Shown here in pieces: positions 56,911-64,000 of a stretch of DNA of 64,000 bases. The notes under the pieces are model-generated. The model was not told the origin of the DNA. It saw only the letters and a program-made list of their open reading frames with translations, and ran no database searches. Position numbers and translations under genes: made by a program. This stretch comes from Georhizobium profundi (GTDB taxonomy: Bacteria; Pseudomonadota; Alphaproteobacteria; Rhizobiales; Rhizobiaceae): positions 1,636,001-1,700,000 of the forward strand of contig NZ_CP032509.1 of NCBI RefSeq assembly GCF_003952725.1, written 5' to 3'. Numbering within the stretch: position 1 is the first letter of the stretch; every line of letters begins with the position of its first letter.

Positions 56911-57963
56911 TCAAGCGGCAGGCTTCAAATTGGCCTTGTCTCGAGGTGGAGCAGCGATCCGGTCCCTCGCGGATTTAAGGGCGGCAACGCAGGCTGCGTC
57001 GAATTCCACACCGGCTTTCTCATCCAGATAGTCGAAGGCCTGGTCGATGGTCCATGCCGATTTGTAGGGCCGTTCGGTCGTCAGCGCGTCGAACACATCG
57101 GCGACGGCGGCAATGCGGCCTGAAAGCGGGATCGCATCGCCCGCAAGGCCATGGGGGTAGCCGGTGCCGTTCCAGCGTTCATGATGAGCTTCAGCGATTT
57201 CGGCGGCCAGTTTCATCAGCCGGCATTTGGAATCGGAAAGGATCGCGGCGCCGATGGCGGTATGCTCGTTCATGTGGGCGCGCTCTTCGGCATCAAGTGC
57301 GCCGGGCTTCAGCAGCACCGCATCGCGAATGCCGACCTTGCCGATATCGTGCATCGGCGCGGCCAGCTCGATGTCCCGGCAGAGCTCTTCGTCGAGCCCG
57401 AGGCCCTCGGCGGTCAGACGGCAATAGCGCGCCATGCGCACCGTGTGCTCGGATGTCTCGCGGTCCTTGTAACCGGCAGCCAGGGCGAGCCGGTGGACGA
57501 TCTCCTCTTCACGTTCGCGAAGCTCGGCCGTGGCTTTTTCGATTTCCGAACGAAGCCATGCTGCGCGATCCGCGAGCTGGCGCTGGACGATGCTCAGCCG
57601 GACGATGTTGGCCAGCCTTGCCTTGAACTCGACCGAATCGATCGGCTTGTGCAGAAATTCCACCGCGCCCGCCTGGAGAGCTTCGATGCGGATCGCCTTT
57701 TCCTGATCGGCCGTAATCATCACCAGCGGCTGGTCGCGATAGGAGGGGGCGGCGCGCAGCGCCTTCAAAAGATCGATGCCGTTCATTCCCGGCATTTGGT
57801 AGTCGACGAGCGCGATGTCGTAGGACACGCCAGCCAGTCCAACATGGAGCTCGACGGGATCCATGAAGGTCAGGGCCACGCAGTCCGGCACCTGCAGGAC
57901 AAGACGCTCCATCATCATCAGGTTCGTTCGGTTGTCTTCCACGATCAGAACGCTCGTCTTCAT
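56911..57963 (-). CDS. Response regulator with HD-GYP domain
   Basis: This 350-residue protein has a receiver domain (LIVEDNRTNLMMMERLV, phospho-Asp in IALVDYQMPGMNG, and HKPIDSVEFKARL). An HD-GYP phosphodiesterase domain follows, with HDIGKVGIRDAVLLKPG, the second HHERWNGTGYPHGLAG and the characteristic GTGYP and ADVFDALT motifs. It should hydrolyse cyclic-di-GMP when phosphorylated. It lies 5 bases after the hybrid kinase gene, so it is almost surely its output partner; the kinase HPt domain can pass phosphate to this receiver. Confidence 0.93.
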   Translation of the reverse strand: MKTSVLIVEDNRTNLMMMERLVLQVPDCVALTFMDPVELHVGLAGVSYDIALVDYQMPGMNGIDLLKALRAAPSYRDQPLVMITADQEKAIRIEALQAGAVEFLHKPIDSVEFKARLANIVRLSIVQRQLADRAAWLRSEIEKATAELREREEEIVHRLALAAGYKDRETSEHTVRMARYCRLTAEGLGLDEELCRDIELAAPMHDIGKVGIRDAVLLKPGALDAEERAHMNEHTAIGAAILSDSKCRLMKLAAEIAEAHHERWNGTGYPHGLAGDAIPLSGRIAAVADVFDALTTERPYKSAWTIDQAFDYLDEKAGVEFDAACVAALKSARDRIAAPPRDKANLKPAA

Positions 57964-57968
57964 CGTGC

Positions 57969-60164
57969 TCAGGCGGCGTGCGCCTGCTCCCCTGCTTCGC
58001 GGATGGTGGCCAAGCGCTTTTCGATTTCTGTCCCGAGATCGGCCCTCAAGGTGTCGCTGCGCGCTTTCTCGGTAAACGTGGAGAAATCGACGAACCCCAA
58101 ATTTGCCGAGGCTCCTTTCAGCGAATGAAGCGCCCTGTCGGCGGATGCGGCGTCTCCGGCGCTCAAGGCCGCATGGAGCGCCCGAAGAATCCCAGCAGCA
58201 TCGGAGAAGAAGCTATCGTCGAGCTCCTTCAGGCCGTCGGCGCCAAAGGCTTCCGTCAGTTCGAGGCGGCGTTCCAGATCGATGACCGGATGATCGCTAC
58301 GTGTTTCGCCGCTCATCGGGGGCGGTACGAACGCTTCAGGACCACGCACGATTTCGGCCAGCCGCGCGAGTGTGATCGGCTTGGCGACGAAGGCGTCCAT
58401 TCCGGCTTCCATGCAAAGCGCGCGGTCGGTGTCGGAGGCGTTGGCGGTCATGGCGACGATGCGCGCGCGCTTGCCGGTTTGCAGTTCGTGCGAGCGGATC
58501 TCCCGCGTGGCAGCGAGGCCATCCATCACGGGCATCTGCATGTCCATGAGAATGAGGTCGAAATCGCCCGCCTTCGCCTGGGAGACACCTTCCAGCCCAT
58601 CGATCGCCATGGTGACCCGCTGGCCAAGCTTCTTCAGGAAACGCTGCGCGACATCGCGGTTCACGGCATTGTCTTCGACAACGAGGATGTTTCGCACCGG
58701 CAATGCGGCGCTTGGGTCGATCGATGCGGTGTCGGTCAGCGGTGCCTGCACCGTTTCGACCGGCAGCTCGAACCAGAAGACACTGCCGGACCCAGCGGTG
58801 CTTTGCACACCGATATCCCCGCCCATGGCCTCGATCGTCTTTTTGCAGATCGCGAGCCCCAGACCCGTTCCGCCGAAACGACGACTGATCGTGCCGTCTT
58901 CCTGAGTGAAGGGGTTGAACAGGCGCGGGAGCGCTTCGGCCGATATGCCGATGCCGGTATCGGCGATTTCGAAACGAATGCGGTTCGGTGCGGGCAGCGA
59001 AACGTGCAGCCGTACATCTCCGTTCTGGGTGAACTTCACAGCGTTCGAAAGCAAATTCAAAAGCACCCGGCGGATGCGCGTCGGATCCGAAAGCACGGCA
59101 AGACCTTGCAGGGAGCCTGATACCTCCAGTTCCAGGCGATCGCCCTGATTGGCGGCACGACCGGCGACGACGTCCATTGCGTCTTCGGCGAGCTTCCCTG
59201 GCTCGAAGGCGATCATCTCGAGCACGAGGTCGCCATGCTCGATCTTCGCGAAGTCGAGGATCTCGTTGATGATCTCCAGAAGCGCCTGGCCGGAACTCGC
59301 GATGACCTTCACGCCACGGCGATCTTCTTCCGGCAGATCGGCATGGGCCAGCAGCTCCGTCATGCCGAGGATAGCGTTCAAGGGCGTGCGGATCTCATGG
59401 CCCATCACTGCCATGAATTCCGATTTCGCCCGGTTGCCGGCCTCTGCCGCATCGTAGGCCTTTGAAATTTCGTTAGCGGCCTCTTCCAGCTGGCCGGTGG
59501 TGCGGCGGGTCAGTTTCAGCTGGCGCATCAGATTGAGGATGAGCAGAGCGATGGAGACAGCAATGATCAGAACCAGAAGTGCGGTCGCCTGCTGGATGCG
59601 CATGACCTCGGCACGGGCATCCGCGCGCACCGCGGAAACGGAGGTGTTCGTGTCCGTCAACATGCGCTCGGTGATGGGAATAAGAGCCAAGAGGTCGGAC
59701 GTGGCAACGGCGAACTCCTCGCGATCGAGGGGCGCAGATGAAGCCATGCCGTTGAAGAACGGTTCAAGACCGAGGACCCTGTCTCGGATCGAAGCACGGC
59801 TTCCGACAAAGCCGGCGCTCGATGCAAGCGACGTTTCGTATTTTGCGTTGTTCAGGATCGACAGGCGCGAATAGAGGATGTCGTAGCGCAGAGAGAGCTC
59901 CGTGATCCTCGATGCTTCCACTGGCCATTGGGACTGGGCCGCGCTCATGGCGTGGGCAAGCGTGCGCGCTTCGCGATCGAGCTGATAGACGGCCCAGAGC
60001 GCGTCTTCGCGAATGCCGTCCTGCAGCGCGTTCTGGCGGGTGTAGAGATAGCCGAATGTCGCCACGAGAACGGCCATCAACACCGCCGACAGGATGACGA
60101 GAAAGGTCGTCTCCCTGCCGGCGCGCTTGATGGCCCTTCGGCTGTGGCGCAGCGCTGGTGTCAC
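57969..60164 (-). CDS. Hybrid sensor histidine kinase with receiver and HPt domains
   Basis: The 731-residue protein has transmembrane helices at about 20-41 and 193-212 with a 150-residue periplasmic loop. The kinase core has His 256 in [15 protein letters not shown] and the ATP motifs [28 protein letters not shown] receiver ([40 protein letters not shown]) and a C-terminal HPt domain ([14 protein letters not shown]) complete it. It starts at GTG, overlapping the stop of the upstream sulfite-oxidase-fold gene in GTGA. The periplasmic loop probably senses that protein or its ligand, by inference from the operon. Confidence 0.92.
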   Translation of the reverse strand: MTPALRHSRRAIKRAGRETTFLVILSAVLMAVLVATFGYLYTRQNALQDGIREDALWAVYQLDREARTLAHAMSAAQSQWPVEASRITELSLRYDILYSRLSILNNAKYETSLASSAGFVGSRASIRDRVLGLEPFFNGMASSAPLDREEFAVATSDLLALIPITERMLTDTNTSVSAVRADARAEVMRIQQATALLVLIIAVSIALLILNLMRQLKLTRRTTGQLEEAANEISKAYDAAEAGNRAKSEFMAVMGHEIRTPLNAILGMTELLAHADLPEEDRRGVKVIASSGQALLEIINEILDFAKIEHGDLVLEMIAFEPGKLAEDAMDVVAGRAANQGDRLELEVSGSLQGLAVLSDPTRIRRVLLNLLSNAVKFTQNGDVRLHVSLPAPNRIRFEIADTGIGISAEALPRLFNPFTQEDGTISRRFGGTGLGLAICKKTIEAMGGDIGVQSTAGSGSVFWFELPVETVQAPLTDTASIDPSAALPVRNILVVEDNAVNRDVAQRFLKKLGQRVTMAIDGLEGVSQAKAGDFDLILMDMQMPVMDGLAATREIRSHELQTGKRARIVAMTANASDTDRALCMEAGMDAFVAKPITLARLAEIVRGPEAFVPPPMSGETRSDHPVIDLERRLELTEAFGADGLKELDDSFFSDAAGILRALHAALSAGDAASADRALHSLKGASANLGFVDFSTFTEKARSDTLRADLGTEIEKRLATIREAGEQAHAA

Positions 60165-60664
60165 TCGATGACCTCGATCGCCTTGATTTGCCAGACCGAG
60201 CGGGAGAAGTACTTTTCGTTATAGAGTTCAGGGTTGAGGTCGAATGGGTAGACCATGAACAGCGGGCCCTTGTCGCGAACTGACATCGGCTTGCCGTTCA
60301 TTGCAAGCGCGAGAATGGTCTCGTAGTCTGTTGCATCGGATACGGGCACTTCCGCGGAGTAGTCGTTGAGCGCGGTGACCCGAAGCGTCTTCCCGTGCGC
60401 GCCGACTTCCTCAAGAAGGGCACGCAGAAGCGGGCCATCAAAAGCGGTCTCGCCCTCGGTCCACGGAGTTTCCATGGTTCCGGTGCGGCCGGGCAGGTCC
60501 TGCAGCATGGGGAGGTCGAAAACGGCAGCGCCATCGCTGTTGGTCTCGGTGATGGCGCCGGTGATGGTGAGGATGACGGGGTCGGTCGGGGCATCGAGTG
60601 CCAGGGCTGGCTGGCAGAAAAGCATTGCAAGTGCAGCGGCGCTGGCGAGAACTTTGGCTCGCAT
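60161..60664 (-). CDS. Periplasmic sulfite-oxidase-fold (Oxidored_molyb-like) protein lacking Mo cysteine
   Basis: The 167-residue protein has a signal peptide (MRAKVLASAAALAMLFCQPALA) and a small oxidoreductase-molybdopterin-type domain: VILTITGAITETNSDGAAVFDLPMLQDL, TMETPWTEGETAFDGPLLRALLEEVGA, ALNDYSAEVPVSD, and [14 protein letters not shown]. True Moco enzymes have a conserved Cys that ligates molybdenum; the mature protein has no Cys at all. It is therefore probably not a redox enzyme and may act as a binding or sensory protein. It overlaps the kinase gene by 4 bases. Confidence 0.85.
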   Translation of the reverse strand: MRAKVLASAAALAMLFCQPALALDAPTDPVILTITGAITETNSDGAAVFDLPMLQDLPGRTGTMETPWTEGETAFDGPLLRALLEEVGAHGKTLRVTALNDYSAEVPVSDATDYETILALAMNGKPMSVRDKGPLFMVYPFDLNPELYNEKYFSRSVWQIKAIEVIE

Positions 60665-60916
60665 GATGACACCTATGGGTTGCCTTCAAGGGCAAACGGA
60701 TGTGGGGGATGAGACCGGCATGCCGTATTCAACGGCGTGGACCGAATGGCCTGATGCCGCCGGCACGATGTGGCCGGTCGATCCAACGTCAACGTACAAC
60801 AGGCGTATCTAAAACACCTTAAGGCGATGCCTAAAAATGTGGGGATCGTCAGCGTTTTCGGACAACGCTCGCCTCAAATGAAGTGGAACAAAGCGATGCG
60901 TTTCAGTGGCGGTCGT

Positions 60917-61648
60917 TTAAAGGATCGAACCACCGACGCTAGCGCCGCCGCAGACATAGAGTGTCTGGCCGGTCACGAAGCTCGATTTCGGATCGCAGAA
61001 GAAGAGAAATGCATTGGTCACATCCTCCACCGTGCCGAGGCGGCCGACGGGGATCTTTGTGGCAAGTTCCGCCTCGCGGTCGCTGTCCTTGGGGATGATG
61101 CCCCAGAAATTGTCGGTCAGGATGGGGCCCGGTGCGACGACGTTGACTGTGATGCCGTGTTTGGCCAATTCCAGCGCCCAGGTGCGCGCCATGCCGATCA
61201 TGCCGGCCTTGGAGGCGCTGTAGGCCGTGCGCGTAGGTGCGCCAAGGGCGGCGCGCGAAGCATTGAACATCACGCGGCCGAAGTGTTGTTCCTTCATTGC
61301 CGGCAAAAACGCCTGAAGCAGGGTCAGCGCCGATCCCAGATGAAGCTGCGCGAGACCGGTGATGTCCTCCGGCTTCGCATCCTCGATCAGGTTCGGCCAG
61401 ATGAGGCCGGCATTGTGGATCAGATGTGTAACGTGGTGGTCCTTCGCGATCGCCGCGGCCGCCTGTCTCACCGCGTCCGCATCGAGAAGATCGGCCTCGA
61501 CTGAAAACAGCCGGTCATGTGTTTTCTCCGGCGCTCGGCGTGCAACCGACACGACATTATAGCCCTGTCCCAGAAGACGATCGGCGAGATCGGCGCCGAT
61601 GCCCTTGTTGCCGCCAGTGATGACCGCCGTGAACTGAGGCTTGCTCAT
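60917..61648 (-). CDS. Short-chain dehydrogenase/reductase, FabG-like
   Basis: The 243-residue protein has a complete SDR core: VITGGNKGIGADLADRLL, NAGLIWP, the Ser in MFNASRAALG and the Tyr-Lys of TAYSASKAGMIGM, then VAPGPILTDNFWG and TGQTLYVCGGASV at the C-terminus. It probably oxidises a 3-hydroxyacyl or similar alcohol. The ATG overlaps the stop of the cyclase gene, the last of a run of 4-base overlaps. I chose the ATG at 61648; the upstream frame is not SDR-like. Confidence 0.92.
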   Translation of the reverse strand: MSKPQFTAVITGGNKGIGADLADRLLGQGYNVVSVARRAPEKTHDRLFSVEADLLDADAVRQAAAAIAKDHHVTHLIHNAGLIWPNLIEDAKPEDITGLAQLHLGSALTLLQAFLPAMKEQHFGRVMFNASRAALGAPTRTAYSASKAGMIGMARTWALELAKHGITVNVVAPGPILTDNFWGIIPKDSDREAELATKIPVGRLGTVEDVTNAFLFFCDPKSSFVTGQTLYVCGGASVGGSIL

Positions 61649-62451
61649 GCATCTTTTCCCGGAACGAGCGCGATGACGCGCAGCGGGCTGCCCGTGCCCT
61701 TTTTGATTTTGAGCGGGGTCGCCACGATCACCGCGCCGGTCGGCGGCAGGCGGTCGAGATTGTTGAGGCATTGCAGCCCGTAGCGACCGGCGCCATGCAG
61801 AATGAAGTGCGCGGGGTAGGGCGGCGTATAATGCATGCCCTGGCCAGCGTCCGTGCCCACCGTCTCCGTGCCGAAGCCGCGGATGCCACGTTCATCGACC
61901 AGAAGCCTGATCGCGTCGGGTGTCGGGCCAGGCGAATGGGGACCGTCATCGCGCATGTTGAGATAATCGGCACCGCGCCGTTTCGACCAGTCCGTGCGCA
62001 TCAGCACCCACGAATCGGCCGGGATGGGGCCATGGGACTTTTCCCAATCGAGGATGATCTCGGGCGTCAGCTCGAAGTCTTCGTTCTCACGCGCGCCCGC
62101 CGAGCAATCGATCACGCAGACCGGACCGACGAAGCGATTGACCGGGATTTCGTCGACATTGCCGTTCGGGATGTCGCGGCCGGAGATCCAGTGCGACGGC
62201 GCATCGAAATGCGTGCCGGTATGCTCGCACAGGCTGATATTGTGCCACTTCCACGCCGGACCGCGATGGTCGTAGGCGGAAATTTCCTCCATGCGAAAGC
62301 GGGCACATTGGCCGAATTCCGGCGGCAGGATGATTACTGGAAAGTCCTGGTCCAGTGTGTGGGTGAGATCCACCACCTCGATGCTGCCCGAAGCGATGGC
62401 GCCCGCCATCTGCGCCAGCAGATCGGCGCTCTTGAGATCGACCGCGTTCAT
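61645..62451 (-). CDS. Cyclase family (kynurenine formamidase-like) protein
   Basis: The 268-residue metal-dependent enzyme has the Cyclase family signature HTGTHFDAPSHWISGRDIPNGNVDEIPVNRFVGPVCVID, an earlier VDLTHTLDQDFPV segment and later RGIRGFGTETVGTDAGQ. The HxGTHxDxP motif binds the divalent metal. Family members hydrolyse amides, lactones or cyclic acids. It starts in an ATGA overlap with the DUF35-SDR gene and ends in one with the SDR gene. The name does not prove a cyclisation. Confidence 0.92.
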   Translation of the reverse strand: MNAVDLKSADLLAQMAGAIASGSIEVVDLTHTLDQDFPVIILPPEFGQCARFRMEEISAYDHRGPAWKWHNISLCEHTGTHFDAPSHWISGRDIPNGNVDEIPVNRFVGPVCVIDCSAGARENEDFELTPEIILDWEKSHGPIPADSWVLMRTDWSKRRGADYLNMRDDGPHSPGPTPDAIRLLVDERGIRGFGTETVGTDAGQGMHYTPPYPAHFILHGAGRYGLQCLNNLDRLPPTGAVIVATPLKIKKGTGSPLRVIALVPGKDA

Positions 62452-63707
62452 CGGCCTTCTCCCGCCTCGGCAATCATCTCGCGTTCCAGGAGCTTCGGAC
62501 CCTGGCGCCAGCGCTCGATCAGATCCTTGGCCACGTCGCCGACATAGACGTCCTCCAGCCCGTCCTTCAGGCCTGCCACGACGGATCGCGCAAGCGCGGA
62601 TGGCGCGACCTTGGGGGGCGGCAGTGGCTGGTGCCATTCGTCCTCGGTGGGGCCGGTATAGACATTGAGGACGCGCACGCCACCCGGCGCCATCTCCGCC
62701 CGCAGGCATTGAGACAGCGACAGCGCAGCGGCGTTGGACGCCGAGAACACACCATAGGCCGGCATGTTGGCGTAGGCATACACGGACAAGATGTTGACCC
62801 AGGCGGCAGCGCTGTTGACGCCGTCGGCGCCTCGGTTCCGCATGGCGGGGCCGAAGGCTTGTGCCAGCCGCATCAGGCCGAGCACGTTGGTCTCGAACTC
62901 GTCGCGGGCGAAGACGGTGTCGCCGCGATCCATAATCCCGCCCGGGCGGATGAAGCGTGCATTGTTGACGAGGATGTCAGTCTTGCCGCCGATCTCGCCG
63001 GCAAGTTCGGTCACGGACCGGGTGTCGGTGACATCGAGCGGAACGATCGCGACATTGGCGATGGCCGCAAGTGCCGCGCGATGCGGGTAGGGGCGCCAGC
63101 CTTCCGGCTGGCCGACGAAGATGGTCGCGGCACCCGCATCCGCAAACGCCTTGGCGAGCGCCACCGAATTCTCGTTGCGCGCATCGGTGATGAGCACGCG
63201 GCGGAATTTCGGATCGGCGGTCAGTTCGCGCAATTGAGGATCGTCCGCCATGTTGGCACTCCCGTCCACGGGCAGAGCGAATAAGACGCCCTGGCCTGAT
63301 TTGTCGAGGCGATTGATGAGCCGCACGGCCGCTTCGCGCGCGACATCACCGTGCACATGCGCCATCACCGATGGCCCTGCATCGAGTTTCACCGAGCCGA
63401 TGCGCCACGGCGTCCGCTCACGGAAATAGACACTGGTCGAGGTTCGAACCGTCGTCTCCGCGATCAGCTGACCGGTCGGCTCGACGTCCCGCCATTTGAG
63501 GTCGACGGAAAGGCATGTCGAGCAGGCGTCGCGCGGCGGATATTGCAGCGCGCCGCAGGCTTCGCAGCCCTGCAGCATGAACCGGCCTTCCGCGGCCGCG
63601 ACCGCCAGCCCGAGCGCGGCACGGCTGCGCATGCCGGATGGCAGCGCCGGAACGCGCGTGCGCTGTTGCGGGTCTTTCTTTGGTGGCGGCGAGAGCGGAT
63701 CGGTCAT
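62448..63707 (-). CDS. DUF35 OB-fold/zinc-ribbon protein fused to a degenerate SDR
   Basis: The 419-residue protein has an N-terminal zinc-ribbon plus OB domain: CEACGALQYPPRDACSTCLSVDLKWRDVEPTGQLIAETTVRTSTSVYFRERTPW, typical of ChsH2-like DUF35 proteins that bind thiolases. The second half is SDR-like (NNARFIRPG, AYANMPAYGVFSASNAAALSL). The SDR half has lost its Gly-rich loop (ITDARNENSVALA) and the catalytic Tyr-Lys pair (reads F and N), so it is unlikely to be an active dehydrogenase. It overlaps the upstream thiolase gene and the downstream cyclase gene by 4 bases each. It may work as a scaffold or CoA-channel subunit. Confidence 0.88.
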   Translation of the reverse strand: MTDPLSPPPKKDPQQRTRVPALPSGMRSRAALGLAVAAAEGRFMLQGCEACGALQYPPRDACSTCLSVDLKWRDVEPTGQLIAETTVRTSTSVYFRERTPWRIGSVKLDAGPSVMAHVHGDVAREAAVRLINRLDKSGQGVLFALPVDGSANMADDPQLRELTADPKFRRVLITDARNENSVALAKAFADAGAATIFVGQPEGWRPYPHRAALAAIANVAIVPLDVTDTRSVTELAGEIGGKTDILVNNARFIRPGGIMDRGDTVFARDEFETNVLGLMRLAQAFGPAMRNRGADGVNSAAAWVNILSVYAYANMPAYGVFSASNAAALSLSQCLRAEMAPGGVRVLNVYTGPTEDEWHQPLPPPKVAPSALARSVVAGLKDGLEDVYVGDVAKDLIERWRQGPKLLEREMIAEAGEGR

Positions 63708-64000
63708 GCACCCGCTCCCGAGATGATCGCGGCATTGGAGCAGACGCCGCGGTCGTAATTGATCATGCCGAAACCAGAGACCATCGCGGTTTTCGCGCCG
63801 GCCACCTGCGTCGGGCCGGCCGTGCTGGTGACCTGTCGGATTGCTTCGACGAGACCGATATAGCCGCCGGCCGCGCCCGCCTGGCCGGCCGAGAGCTGGC
63901 CGCCGGAGGTGTTGTGCGGAAAGTCGCCGCCGATGGTGAGATCCTTGCCGCGCACGAATTCGGGGCCTTCCCCCTTTGCGCAAAAACCCAGATCCTCGAA
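63704..64000 (-). CDS. Thiolase-family (SCP2/lipid-transfer type) protein, 5' part cut by window edge
   Basis: Reading leftward from the window edge, the frame gives a C-terminal thiolase sequence: EDLGFCAKGEGPEFVRGKD, then GGDFPHNTSGGQLSAGQAGAAGGYIGLVEAIRQVTS and GFGMINYDRGVCSNAAIISGAGA. These match SCP2-type thiolases/thiolase-like aldolases, whose Ltp members pair with DUF35 proteins. The stop overlaps the ATG of the DUF35-SDR gene. The N-terminal half with the catalytic Cys lies outside the window, so activity cannot be judged. Confidence 0.85.
   Translation of the reverse strand, partial: FEDLGFCAKGEGPEFVRGKDLTIGGDFPHNTSGGQLSAGQAGAAGGYIGLVEAIRQVTSTAGPTQVAGAKTAMVSGFGMINYDRGVCSNAAIISGAGA

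Overview
The window looks like a chromosomal core segment of an alphaproteobacterium of the order Hyphomicrobiales (Rhizobiales). The DNA is GC-rich. The gene strings lgt-midA-pgeF-(M24)-(lipoprotein)-prs, rplY-pth-ychF, trxB-lsrB, carA/yqeY/dnaG/rpoD and ilvE/marR are of the rhizobial type. A candidate AbcR small RNA, EcfG-type (general stress) promoters and small secreted proteins of rhizobial type (BA14K-like and others) agree with this. I see no integrase, transposase, insertion sequence, prophage or CRISPR array. I could not place the family or genus.

Layout. 1-3.5 kb (minus): two MaoC hydratases, ychF, pth, rplY. 3.6-7.0 kb (plus): chrA and ilvD, sitting between rplY and prs. 7.0-12.8 kb (minus): prs, a lipoprotein, a non-canonical M24 protein, pgeF, a MidA-like methyltransferase and lgt. 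12.9-16.6 kb (plus): UbiK-like, YbjN-like, proC, CsaA-like and a diguanylate cyclase. 16.6-19.4 kb (minus): an EnvZ/OmpR-like pair and MarR, facing ilvE, with a perfect operator between MarR and ilvE. 20.5-27.2 kb: envelope and hypothetical proteins, a metallo-hydrolase, a cold-shock protein, an EamA transporter and an EAL protein. 27.3-31.5 kb: aatA, a candidate AbcR sRNA, lsrB, trxB, lrp. 31.5-46.4 kb: greA, carB, ypfJ, a TadG-like protein, carA (with a leader ORF), yqeY, dnaG (frame broken) and rpoD. 46.4-52.8 kb: TetR/VOC pair, second diguanylate cyclase, YjbQ, small envelope proteins, SIMPL protein and tRNA-Ile(CAU). 52.8-56.8 kb: AraC regulator, PmtA-like methyltransferase, SDR and a transglutaminase. 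56.9-60.7 kb (minus): a three-gene signalling operon made of a cofactor-less sulfite-oxidase-fold protein, a hybrid kinase and an HD-GYP regulator. 60.9-64 kb (minus): four genes with 4-base overlaps, encoding a thiolase, a DUF35-SDR fusion, a cyclase and an SDR.

How parts work together. Most of the window is housekeeping: translation quality and stalled-peptide release (ychF, pth, rplY, greA), nucleotide and amino-acid precursors (prs, carA/carB, ilvD, ilvE, proC, aatA), envelope maturation (lgt, pgeF) and replication/transcription (dnaG, rpoD). Overlaid on this are four cyclic-di-GMP proteins (two GGDEF, one EAL, one HD-GYP), and genes apparently tied to the general stress response by GGAAC-N16/17-CGTT promoters.

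The most interesting items are: (1) dnaG split by an apparent one-base loss in the linker before its helicase-binding domain; (2) a 41-codon leader ORF ending 4 bases before carA whose last codons include clustered CGA, AGA and AGG arginine codons; (3) a thiolase/DUF35-SDR operon in which the fused SDR has lost its catalytic Tyr and Lys; (4) the signalling operon at 56.9-60.7 kb; (5) the AbcR-like sRNA beside lsrB. All of this was read by eye without database searches. Family assignments rest on motif recognition.
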